NCBI GenBank assembly: GCA_018829205.1
Contig: JAHJUE010000005.1
Location: 1 to 64,000 of the forward strand
Length of the DNA stretch: 64,000 bases
Reading direction: 5' to 3'
From: Bacteroidota bacterium
Lineage (GTDB): Bacteria; Bacteroidota; Ignavibacteria; Ignavibacteriales; Melioribacteraceae
Under the pieces are notes generated by a model that was not told the origin of the DNA, ran no database searches, and saw nothing but the letters and a program-made list of their open reading frames with translations. How positions within the stretch are numbered: position 1 is the stretch's first letter; the number at the start of each line of letters is the position of its first letter. Shown here piece after piece: positions 48,135 to 55,748 of this stretch. The position numbers and the translations under genes were made by a program.

Positions 48135-48662
48135 TTATTTATCTTTTTTAAGTAAATCTAAAACTTTATAAGTAATATCAAACTCAGCATCTCCGTAAAC
48201 CATAGTGCTTACATTTTCAGTTTTGTCGAATACAAATGTAAAGCCTGCATTCTTGGCAACATCTTCAATTGCTTTTAAAACTCTTTCTCTGATAGGTTTA
48301 AAAAGTTCAATTTGTTTGAGGTAAAGTTCGCCGTTCTGCTGACCGAATTTTGACTGTTCAAACTCTGTAATTTTTTGTTCGTTCCCCGCTAACTGCTGCT
48401 GCGCAGCTTTTTGTTTGTCGGGTGTCATTGTCTGAGCTTGTTTCTGATATTCCTGATATTGGTTTTGTAATGACTGAACCATACTGTCTCTGGTAGCTCT
48501 CCATTTATTAGCCAATGCTTCCAAATCACTTTGAGCTTTAATAGCTGGCGCATATTGATCATAAATAATTTCTGAATTTACAAAAGCAGTTTTTTGTACA
48601 GTTTGTGCGAATAAATTAACAGTACCGAATACAAAGAATATAATTAGAACTAAATTTTTCAC
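48135..48662 (-). CDS. OmpH/Skp-family periplasmic chaperone (first copy)
   Basis: 175 aa. Signal peptide 1-19 (VNLFAQ), AFVNSEIIYDQYAPA, then a coiled coil rich in Gln (about 40-105) and a C-terminal FVFDKTEN strand. It differs strongly from the neighbouring copy, with many more Gln residues in the helical arm. Two adjacent Skp genes suggest an old duplication. It lies 21 bp after bamA. Confidence 0.9.
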   Translation of the reverse strand: MKNLVLIIFFVFGTVNLFAQTVQKTAFVNSEIIYDQYAPAIKAQSDLEALANKWRATRDSMVQSLQNQYQEYQKQAQTMTPDKQKAAQQQLAGNEQKITEFEQSKFGQQNGELYLKQIELFKPIRERVLKAIEDVAKNAGFTFVFDKTENVSTMVYGDAEFDITYKVLDLLKKDK

Positions 48663-48683
48663 TTTTACCTCATTTTGTTGTTA

Positions 48684-51179
48684 TTAAAAACCTCTTCCAA
48701 ATTGGAAATGGAAAATCCATTGAGGATCTTCACCGTCAACGGATGGTCTATCGAAACCATAACCGTAATCAAATCCTATCAAACCAACAGGCTGTATTAA
48801 AAGCCTTGCCCCTAATCCGATAGATCTTTTTAAATTAAAAAAGTCTGTTTTGCGTAAATCTAAAAAAACATTACCTGCTTCAGCGAAAGCCAAAATATAA
48901 ATTGGAATTGGCTCTAAAGCTAAAGCAGCTCTTAGTTCAGCGCTGTATTTTAACATGACCCTGCTGCCTACAACATCGCCGTTATCTTGCTTGGGTCCGA
49001 TGCTTCTATCGTCGTAACCTCTAAGCGGGGTTGTAGCGTAAACTAATCCGTTTCCGCCCATCCAGAAAAACTCAAAAGGCTGAATAGTTGTACCGGAAAC
49101 GAGTTCGTCAATATAACCAATTTCTGAACTAGTGTAAAATGTGATTCTATTTGAATTAAATAATCTTTTATACCATTCTGTTTTAAAATTTATTTTAAGA
49201 TAGTCGACATTTCCAGGCAGGAAAGGACCGCCGGACAGTTCAACGTTTAACATCAAATTGGAACCGTTAGAAGGGAAGATAGGGTTATCAATATTTTGTC
49301 TTGAAATTGTACCGCCGATTGTATACTGACGGGAAAGACCTTCTTCGTAAAAGTTAGCGCCGTCAATAATATTATTGTATTGAAACCTGAATAATCCCTG
49401 AACGCTAAAATAATTATCCGGCCATGTTAATCTTCTTCCGACTCTTACCGTACCGCCCGATTGTCTCAAGTCATACACATATCTTTGGCGCGTATCAAAA
49501 ACTTCGAATCCTAATAAGGTAGGTGTATTGTTAAACCAAGGCTCTGTAAATCCAAGTTTGAAAGTTCTGTAAAAGTTACCAACGCCGAATTGCCAATTAA
49601 AATCAAGTACTTGTCCTGCACCCATTTGAAAAGGTTCAGCGATTGAAAAGTTAGTAAGAGTAACTCCTACCGCGCCGCTGAATCCGAAACTTCCACTGTA
49701 GCCTACGGATGCATTCAAATAGTCGCTTGACTTTTCCTCAACGGCAAAATCAATTGCAACCGTACTGTCATTCATTGGTCTGGGATTAACTCCTTTGGCA
49801 TATAACTGTTCCACATTAAAGTAGTTAAGGTTTGCCAACTGTTGTATACTTCTGAATAAACTGCTTCGGCTGAAATAATCGCCAGGGATTGAGTATAATT
49901 CGCGTCTTATTACTTTGTCCTTGGTTTTAGAATTACCGCTTATATTTACTTTTCCAATTTTGAATCTTTTGCCTTCATTAATTCTGATATTAAGATCAAG
50001 AGAATCATCCGTTATTTTTTCTTCCTTCGCATTAATATTAAATCCCAGATATCCTTCATCCTGATATAAAGAAGAAACATCGGATTGTTTTTCGTTAAAG
50101 TGAAGGTTTTGATTAAATCTTTCCGTATCGTAAATGTCGCCTTTGGTAAATCCTAATCTCTGGGATAAAATTTCATCTTCATAAATCGTATTACCTGTCC
50201 AATTTATGTTTCTTACTTTATACTGGTTCCCTTCATTTACACTAATAAGTAATTCTACATCTTTTCTGTCCTCTGAAAAAATCAAGGTATCGCCGAGAAC
50301 TTCAAAATCGATATAACCGTTTTTATTGTAGAATTTTTTTAATAGTTTTTTATCTTCTTCATATTTTTCTTTATTTAATTTAGCGCTGCTCCAAAATTTC
50401 CACCATTTACTTTCTGAAGTTTCATCAAATTCGCTTTTCAAATCATCATCGTCAAACTTTTCATTTCCTACGAATTCAATTTTTCTTACAATTACTTCAT
50501 CGCCTTCTTCAATAACAAACTTTAATAAAACTCTGTCTTGAATTCTGGTTATTAAATTATAACGGGAGCTTGGACTGTAATCATATTCGGTTTTGTATTC
50601 ATCTGATAAATCTTTTTCATTACGCCATGTAACAACAATTTGATCATCAAGAGTATCAGCCCAGAAGAAATTATACCTAACAATATTAATTAAAGCATTT
50701 AGATAACCTTCTTCATCATATAATGATTTGAATTTTTCTTTTACTCTATGGACTTCCTGAGGTTTTAACGTCTGGCCTGAAATGAAATTAACTTCTTTTT
50801 TCAAATCATCGGTAGATATTTCATCGTTACCTTCAAAAACAACATCCTGAACTCTTGGGTATTCAACGACTTTAATAGTAATAAAAACGCCATTCTCAAT
50901 TTTTTTATCTACAAGAATCTGTACATCTTCAAAAATACCTAATGCCCATAATCTTTTTATCGCGCTGATAGTTTCATCGCCGGGGATAGCTAACTCATCA
51001 CCAACTTTTAAGCCGGTATTTGCAATTATAGTATTTGCATCGGCTGATTTATTGCCCTCTACATTAATTCCTAATATTTGATAATTTACCCTATTAACCT
51101 GAGAGTAAACATTTACGGACATCAATATTAGTATAAGGAGGCTGAGATTAAACCATTTGTTTGGTAAGTTTTTCAACAT
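48684..51179 (-). CDS. bamA: Outer-membrane protein assembly factor BamA
   Basis: 831 aa with the start placed at ATG 51179. This gives a normal signal peptide (MLKNLPNKWFNLSLL... ending NVYSQ). A longer reading frame to 51275 would add a non-signal-like extension inside uppS. Five POTRA-like repeats lie at about 30-420 (VNRVNYQILGINVEG, GNDEISTDDLKKE and similar). The barrel spans about 450-831, with loop motif LRGYDDRS, and ends in Phe (QFGRGF). Inserts outer-membrane proteins. The gene overlaps the 3' end of uppS by 32 bp. Confidence 0.95.
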   Translation of the reverse strand: MLKNLPNKWFNLSLLILILMSVNVYSQVNRVNYQILGINVEGNKSADANTIIANTGLKVGDELAIPGDETISAIKRLWALGIFEDVQILVDKKIENGVFITIKVVEYPRVQDVVFEGNDEISTDDLKKEVNFISGQTLKPQEVHRVKEKFKSLYDEEGYLNALINIVRYNFFWADTLDDQIVVTWRNEKDLSDEYKTEYDYSPSSRYNLITRIQDRVLLKFVIEEGDEVIVRKIEFVGNEKFDDDDLKSEFDETSESKWWKFWSSAKLNKEKYEEDKKLLKKFYNKNGYIDFEVLGDTLIFSEDRKDVELLISVNEGNQYKVRNINWTGNTIYEDEILSQRLGFTKGDIYDTERFNQNLHFNEKQSDVSSLYQDEGYLGFNINAKEEKITDDSLDLNIRINEGKRFKIGKVNISGNSKTKDKVIRRELYSIPGDYFSRSSLFRSIQQLANLNYFNVEQLYAKGVNPRPMNDSTVAIDFAVEEKSSDYLNASVGYSGSFGFSGAVGVTLTNFSIAEPFQMGAGQVLDFNWQFGVGNFYRTFKLGFTEPWFNNTPTLLGFEVFDTRQRYVYDLRQSGGTVRVGRRLTWPDNYFSVQGLFRFQYNNIIDGANFYEEGLSRQYTIGGTISRQNIDNPIFPSNGSNLMLNVELSGGPFLPGNVDYLKINFKTEWYKRLFNSNRITFYTSSEIGYIDELVSGTTIQPFEFFWMGGNGLVYATTPLRGYDDRSIGPKQDNGDVVGSRVMLKYSAELRAALALEPIPIYILAFAEAGNVFLDLRKTDFFNLKRSIGLGARLLIQPVGLIGFDYGYGFDRPSVDGEDPQWIFHFQFGRGF

Positions 51180-51969
51180 TCCGGGTATTTTTGTGGCTAT
51201 TTGATATTTGTTCGCTAATGAGACCAAATCTTCTTTCCCTGCTTTGATAGTCTTGAAGAGCACATTTAAATTCATTTACGCCGAAATCCGGCCAAAGAAT
51301 GTTTGTTACAAAAATTTCAGAATAGGCAATCTGCCATAAGAGAAAATTACTAACCCTAAATTCGCCCCCGCTTCTTATAAGCAAATCGGGGTCGGGCATA
51401 TTTTCAGTATATAAATTTTCAGATATTGTATCTTCGTTTATAGAATCAATTTCGAGATCGCCTTTTTTAACCATCTCCGAAATTTTTTTGACGGCATTAA
51501 CCATTTCTGTTCTGCCGCTGTAACTTAAAGCCAAATTAAGTACAAGTTTATCGTTATCAGCTGTTTTGGTTCTAGCGTCTTCCAGCTCTTTTTGAACTAA
51601 TTCGGGTAATTTATTTGTTTCACCAATTGTTGTAATCTTAATATTATTTGAGTGCAGTTCATTGGTTTCATTCTGCAAACTTTTAACAATCAGCCTCATT
51701 AATGTAGAAACTTCTTTTTGTGGCCTGTTCCAATTCTCCGAAGAAAATGTATAAAGTGTTAAGAATTTGATTCCCAGATAAACACAGCTTTCTACCATTA
51801 ATCTTACAGATTCAACACCCTGCTGATGGCCTGCTACTCTTGGCAGCCCCTTTTTACTTGCCCATCTTCCGTTACCATCCATAATAATTGCAACGTGCAA
51901 AGGGATATTTTTCTTCTTCTTTACTTCATCAAGTATAAGTTTATCTTTATCTGTAAGTCTTCGTTTCAA
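51148..51969 (-). CDS. uppS: Undecaprenyl pyrophosphate synthase (isoprenyl transferase)
   Basis: 273 aa. Makes the C55 lipid carrier for cell wall and O-antigen. IIMDGNGRWA with the catalytic Asp (D31) is followed by KFLTLYTFSSENWNRP, DLLIRSGGEFRVSNFLLWQ and YSEIFVT. The C-terminal tail overlaps the bamA start by 32 bp, so the two are probably translationally linked. About 20 extra N-terminal residues rich in Lys precede the conserved core. First gene of the long uppS-to-lplA run; 189 bp separate it from the next gene upstream. Confidence 0.97.
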   Translation of the reverse strand: MKRRLTDKDKLILDEVKKKKNIPLHVAIIMDGNGRWASKKGLPRVAGHQQGVESVRLMVESCVYLGIKFLTLYTFSSENWNRPQKEVSTLMRLIVKSLQNETNELHSNNIKITTIGETNKLPELVQKELEDARTKTADNDKLVLNLALSYSGRTEMVNAVKKISEMVKKGDLEIDSINEDTISENLYTENMPDPDLLIRSGGEFRVSNFLLWQIAYSEIFVTNILWPDFGVNEFKCALQDYQSRERRFGLISEQISNSHKNTRNVEKLTKQMV

Positions 51970-52157
51970 ATTACTCTCATTAAAAAAATATTTAGACTTT
52001 CCAAAATAAAGGACGACTCCCTAAATGTCAAGGAAGATAAAATCGGGAAATTCTTTATATATATCCGCAACGGGGGATTATACAACCGGTTTTTAAATTT
52101 GTGTCAGGAATTCTTTAGGAATTTATTTTTTTTTGAAAATAGTTTTTAAAGGCAGGA

Positions 52158-52547
52158 TTAATTTAATACGTTTTCGTCAACGCCAATTAATTTTATGTTT
52201 TTTTTCACTGATTCTTCGAGTCCGGAGACAACAAGTCGGGCTTTATTAAGCAATGTTCTTGGCACTCCAACGAATAAAGTAACATGTTTGTTTGAGTATT
52301 TTGTTTGTCTGGTTGCCAGGTAATTTAATTTAGAATATACCTGAGGATTATTTAATTCTTCTTCAGACAAAACAATACCAAGGGCAAATTTCTTTTTTAA
52401 TTTTCCCACTGCATCAATTTCATATTGTCCAATTGGTTTGGGTTCAGGTAAAAATTTCCCGTATTTTCTGCTTACGGTTAAATAACCATTTTTCCAGAAA
52501 TGCGTAATTAAATCATCTACTCTTGCCTGATATCTATTGTCAGCCAT
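52158..52547 (-). CDS. Small protein with a possible degenerate nuclease-like fold, last gene of the lexA operon
   Basis: 129 aa with the start placed at ATG 52547, which has AAAAGGTG at the right distance. A GTG nine bases earlier lies inside that site and is rejected. No family recognised. The segment IGQYEIDAVGKLKKKFALGIVL resembles the strand order of PD-(D/E)xK nucleases: the first Asp (D45) is kept, but the following ExK is replaced by GIV, so an active site looks incomplete. A helix and a strand (VTLFVGVP) follow as in that fold. It lies 12 bp after the mini-WYL-like gene and is probably co-regulated by LexA. The fold assignment is weak. Confidence 0.65.
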   Translation of the reverse strand: MADNRYQARVDDLITHFWKNGYLTVSRKYGKFLPEPKPIGQYEIDAVGKLKKKFALGIVLSEEELNNPQVYSKLNYLATRQTKYSNKHVTLFVGVPRTLLNKARLVVSGLEESVKKNIKLIGVDENVLN

Positions 52548-52559
52548 AAAAATCACCTT

Positions 52560-52805
52560 TTAATTTAAAGAAGCTAAAATCGGGATTATAGGAGAAAATT
52601 TATTATTTAATACTTTTATGTTGAAAATTCTTTCATATTCAAACATTTTGACTTCGTTTGAATTATTAACTCTGCCGAAGATTACTTTTTTACCTGTTTT
52701 ATTTTTTGCTATATAATAAGGTTCCAATTCAATTTCATTTAATCCGTATAAGAACCTTAATCTATTTCTACTGCTAATTGCTGTGTTAAAGATATCTGTT
52801 TTCAT
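52560..52805 (-). CDS. 81-aa protein resembling a minimal WYL domain
   Basis: 81 aa. NTAISSRNRLRFLYGL, EIELEPYYIAK, GKKVIFGR and MFEYERIFNIKVL follow the order of strands in WYL domains (aromatic-Tyr, EP-x-x-Y/L, then F-x-x-x-R-I). WYL domains normally bind nucleic acid or a nucleotide-like ligand and sit in larger regulators with a helix-turn-helix; here there is no DNA-binding part. It lies 11 bp after lexA and 12 bp before the next small gene. If the match holds, it may pair with LexA or with the downstream protein. Function unknown. Confidence 0.65.
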   Translation of the reverse strand: MKTDIFNTAISSRNRLRFLYGLNEIELEPYYIAKNKTGKKVIFGRVNNSNEVKMFEYERIFNIKVLNNKFSPIIPILASLN

Positions 52806-52816
52806 TTTTAAGCCTC

Positions 52817-53452
52817 TTAATTGTACCAGCGAAATACGCCAATTACTTTACCTACTATCGAAAAATCCTCTCTTTTATTTAGAGAGATTATCGGATATTT
52901 ATCATTTTCGGGAATTAGTTCCATCTCGTTGTTTCTTTTACCAAGTCTTTTTAAAGTAGCTTCATCACCTAAAAGAGCAACAATGATTTCTCCGTTATTT
53001 GCATCGCTTTGTGGATTTATAACAACCGTATCTCCTTCAAATATTCCGGCGTTTATCATACTGTCGCCCTTTACTTTTAACCCGAAACAGCCTTTAAATT
53101 TACTTATTAGACCGGAATCAAGGGTTAATGTTCCCTCAATATTTTCCTGAGCTAGAATTGGAAATCCTGCGGCAACACGGCCGACGACAGGAATTTCTAC
53201 TGAATTATCATGCGAGATTTTTGAAACCATACTATTATTATTAATAACAGATAATGTACGGCTGAAGTTGCTTTCGGAATTTAAACAGCCTTTTTTAATC
53301 AAAGCGTCAATATGGCGTTTTACTCCGAATGTACTTGCAATTCCAAAGTGTTTGCCTATTTCGCGATAGGATGGAGAATAATTATTTAGTTCTATAAACT
53401 CCTGAATGAAGTTTAAGATATCCTGTTGTTTTTCCGTTAATTCATTTTTCAT
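52817..53452 (-). CDS. lexA: LexA repressor
   Basis: 211 aa. The winged helix-turn-helix (about 1-70) is followed by the self-cleaving peptidase domain. Scissile bond A95-G96 in GRVAAGFP, nucleophile S131 in GDSMINAG and general base K168 in TLKRLGKR are all present. The spacing 96-131-168 is the same as in E. coli LexA (85-119-156 numbering), so RecA-stimulated cleavage should work. The promoter has two palindromic sites, consistent with autoregulation. The recognition helix (about 27-45) has SPSYREIGKHFGI. Confidence 0.97.
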   Translation of the reverse strand: MKNELTEKQQDILNFIQEFIELNNYSPSYREIGKHFGIASTFGVKRHIDALIKKGCLNSESNFSRTLSVINNNSMVSKISHDNSVEIPVVGRVAAGFPILAQENIEGTLTLDSGLISKFKGCFGLKVKGDSMINAGIFEGDTVVINPQSDANNGEIIVALLGDEATLKRLGKRNNEMELIPENDKYPIISLNKREDFSIVGKVIGVFRWYN

Positions 53453-53455
53453 ATC

Positions 53456-53475
53456 TAGTGCTCAATTGTTCACTA
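53456..53475. promoter_or_regulatory. Candidate LexA operator 1 (downstream of the -10)
   Basis: Palindrome TAGTG-N10-CACTA with central CAATTG lies between the -10 box and the lexA start codon, 4 bp from the ATG. It matches operator 2 in the GTG-N10-CAC frame. Assigned to LexA by position and symmetry. Confidence 0.65.
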
Positions 53476-53477
53476 CA

Positions 53478-53506
53478 AATATAGTGTACATGTGTGCACT
53501 TGTCAA
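53478..53506 (-). promoter_or_regulatory. lexA promoter, TTGACA-17-TATATT
   Basis: On the minus strand TTGACA (53501-53506) is separated by exactly 17 bases from TATATT (53478-53483). The -10 reads TATATTTG, which also fits the Bacteroidota-type TAnnTTTG element, with TTG 20 bases upstream of it. Operator 2 fills the spacer and operator 1 lies at the start site, so a repressor bound there would block RNA polymerase. Confidence 0.8.
53483..53500. promoter_or_regulatory. Candidate LexA operator 2 (in the promoter spacer)
   Basis: AGTGTACATGTGTGCACT contains the palindrome GTG-N10-CAC with central CATGTG. It lies between the -35 and -10 boxes, centred 26 bp from the first site. Confidence 0.6.
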
Positions 53507-53527
53507 GATATTTTTAATTTTTTTTTC

Positions 53528-53557
53528 AAAAAAAAAGACCGTCTATTTGACGGTCTT
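53528..53557 (-). terminator. Rho-independent terminator of ilvE
   Basis: AAGACCGTC and GACGGTCTT form a 9-bp stem with a TATTT loop (53535-53557). On the minus strand it is followed by a T-run complementary to the A-run at 53528-53536. It lies about 25 bp past the ilvE stop codon and upstream of the lexA promoter. Confidence 0.92.
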
Positions 53558-53582
53558 AAAAAACGTTTTTTTATCACTTTTA

Positions 53583-54653
53583 TTATTCAATATATTTAAG
53601 CCAACCGTATTTATCTTCAACTCTTCCATATTGAATATCTGTAATTGCTTTGTAAAGTTTAGTCCCTAATTCGCCGGCTTCTTCATCGTTGAATTTCATC
53701 AGAAGATCTTTATACTTCAATTTACTTAATGAGGAAATTACCGCCGCCGTTCCTGTTCCGAAAATTTCTAAAGGTTCTCCTTTTTTATAAGTTTCTGCGA
53801 CTTCTTCAATTGATATATCACGCTCAACCATATTTAATCCCCAATCCTTAAGCATTTGGATTACTGACATTCTTGTCACACCGGGTAATATTGATCCTGT
53901 TAATTTTGGCGTAACTACTTCATCTTTTAGACTAATAAAAATATTCATCGTCCCGACTTCTTCAATAAATTTCTGTTCAATTGCGTCAAGCCAAAGTACT
54001 TGAGAAAAACCTTCTTTTTTGGCTTCTCTTTGAGCTAAAAGACTCGATGCATAATTTCCTGCGCATTTACATGCACCTACACCTTTTGCCGCGGCGCGCA
54101 CATATTTATCGGTAACCATTATAGGAACAGGTTTAAAACCTTCTGGATAATATGGTCCAACAGGACTTAGCATAATTACAAACTTATAATTTTCGCCTGG
54201 ACGAACGCCTAAAAACGGGTCGGTGGCAAACATCACCGGACGAATATAAAGCGAATGCCCGGCTTTTGTCGGTATCCAATCTTTTTCGAGTTTTACAAGC
54301 TGAATCAAGGCATCCATAAATACTTCCGGATCAACTTTCGGCATACATAAACGTTCGGCTGAATTGTTCATTCTTTCAATGTTTTTATCGGGACGGAAAA
54401 TGGCAATTCTTCTGTCTTCAAGATTAAAAGCTTTTAGGCCTTCAAAAATTGCCTGCCCATAATGTAAAACCATAGCTGCCGGACTTAATTCAAGATTGCT
54501 TAATTTTTTAATGATTGGAGTGTGCCATCCGCCAAGATTTGAGTCATAAGTCATTTCAAATACATAATCCGTAAATGTCCTGCCAAAAATTAAATTTTCA
54601 GGAAGCTGAACCTTTGATTCTCTTTTTTTTGTTTCAATGACTATGTTTTCCAT
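53583..54653 (-). CDS. ilvE: Branched-chain amino acid aminotransferase
   Basis: 356 aa PLP enzyme of fold type IV. Transaminates Leu, Ile and Val with 2-oxoglutarate. HYGQAIFEGLKAF is the first core motif; KGVGACKCAGNYASSLLAQ includes the region of the PLP Lys, followed by EQKFIEEVGTMNIFI and the phosphate-binding GTGTAAVISS. Length fits the long (type II) BCAT. It is a single gene with its own terminator, divergent from the MlaE-type gene 126 bp away. Confidence 0.96.
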   Translation of the reverse strand: MENIVIETKKRESKVQLPENLIFGRTFTDYVFEMTYDSNLGGWHTPIIKKLSNLELSPAAMVLHYGQAIFEGLKAFNLEDRRIAIFRPDKNIERMNNSAERLCMPKVDPEVFMDALIQLVKLEKDWIPTKAGHSLYIRPVMFATDPFLGVRPGENYKFVIMLSPVGPYYPEGFKPVPIMVTDKYVRAAAKGVGACKCAGNYASSLLAQREAKKEGFSQVLWLDAIEQKFIEEVGTMNIFISLKDEVVTPKLTGSILPGVTRMSVIQMLKDWGLNMVERDISIEEVAETYKKGEPLEIFGTGTAAVISSLSKLKYKDLLMKFNDEEAGELGTKLYKAITDIQYGRVEDKYGWLKYIE

Positions 54654-54779
54654 TTTTTCACCATTCCTTACTTAAGTATTTAGTATCTTCTTTCTTATAA
54701 AGCCGAGTTAAATATAGAAAAAAATAATTTTTTATCAATATAAAAAAGCTTTACACAGATTAGATTAAATCCTATTTTT

Positions 54780-55574
54780 TTGAATAAAAATAAAATTTTA
54801 ATGATGATTTCATTTGCGCAAAAAATAGGAAATAAAACTTTAAATTTTCTTGAAGAATTCGGTCAGATTTCAATTCTTTTATTCAGAATTATTAAATTTT
54901 TTCCCAATGTATTTAAGAACAGGAAATTACTCCTATCTCAAATGGAACACATTGGCGTAAATTCGCTTCCGCTGGTAACAATTATTGCCATTTTTACCGG
55001 AGCGGTAGCAGCCTGGCAGGCTGCATATCAGCTTAAAGGAATAGCTCCATTATCCTTTCTTGGAACGGCTACCAGCAAAGCAATTATAACGGAACTTGGA
55101 CCGGTATTAACCGCAATAATTATAGCAGGCAGAGTCGGGGCTTCTATTGCCGCCGAACTCGGTTCAATGAAGGTAACCGAACAAATAGACGCTCTTGAAA
55201 CTATGGGTATTAGTCCCATCCGATATTTGGCTATGCCGCGTTTTTTAGCGTCGGTACTTATGATGCCTATACTTATTATTTTTGCAAATGTTATCGCGGT
55301 ATTGGGCGCATATTTAATATCAAACTATTTCCTGGATATATCTTTCTCATTATTTTTTGAGTCTGTTAAAAGATTTTTTGAAATAAGCGATTTTCTTTTC
55401 GGGATGGTTAAAGGTACCTTCTTCGGCGCGGTTACTTCCTTGCTTGGATGCCATATAGGATTTAAAACCGTGGGCGGCGCAGAGGGGGTAGGTCTTTCAA
55501 CTATACGGTCTTTTGTACTAACTTCGGCTTCAATATTAATTTTAGATTATCTTTTATGGTCATTAGTATTTTAA
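54780..55574 (+). CDS. MlaE/YrbE-type ABC permease (lone)
   Basis: 264 aa inner-membrane permease of the phospholipid transport family. Core motifs are LPLVTIIAIFTGAVAAWQAAYQL, GPVLTAIIIAGRVGASIAAELGSMKVTEQIDALE and SVLMMPILI. About five transmembrane helices. The start is uncertain: TTG at 54780 opens the frame, with ATG alternatives at 54801 and 54804 and no clear ribosome binding site before any of them. The usual partner genes for the ATPase (MlaF) and substrate binder (MlaD) are not adjacent on either side in this window. Confidence 0.9.
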   Translation: MNKNKILMMISFAQKIGNKTLNFLEEFGQISILLFRIIKFFPNVFKNRKLLLSQMEHIGVNSLPLVTIIAIFTGAVAAWQAAYQLKGIAPLSFLGTATSKAIITELGPVLTAIIIAGRVGASIAAELGSMKVTEQIDALETMGISPIRYLAMPRFLASVLMMPILIIFANVIAVLGAYLISNYFLDISFSLFFESVKRFFEISDFLFGMVKGTFFGAVTSLLGCHIGFKTVGGAEGVGLSTIRSFVLTSASILILDYLLWSLVF

Positions 55575-55748
55575 TTGATAATCTAAAAATTAATCCTATA
55601 AATATAAACTAAGATGCCCTTCAATCCTCCTTCTAACTTATTTATTCTAAATACTTTAGATAAATAAAAAATTAATAAAAAATATTATGAATTTTGATTG
55701 TCATTTATTATATTAATTGAAAATTGAGTACAATTAAAGAGGTGAAAT

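Noticed and set aside
51180-51275. N-terminal extension of bamA
   Set aside because: It lies within uppS, is charged, and would hide the signal peptide.
52548-52556. GTG start for the last gene of the lexA operon
   Set aside because: It lies inside the AAAAGGTG ribosome site of the better ATG.
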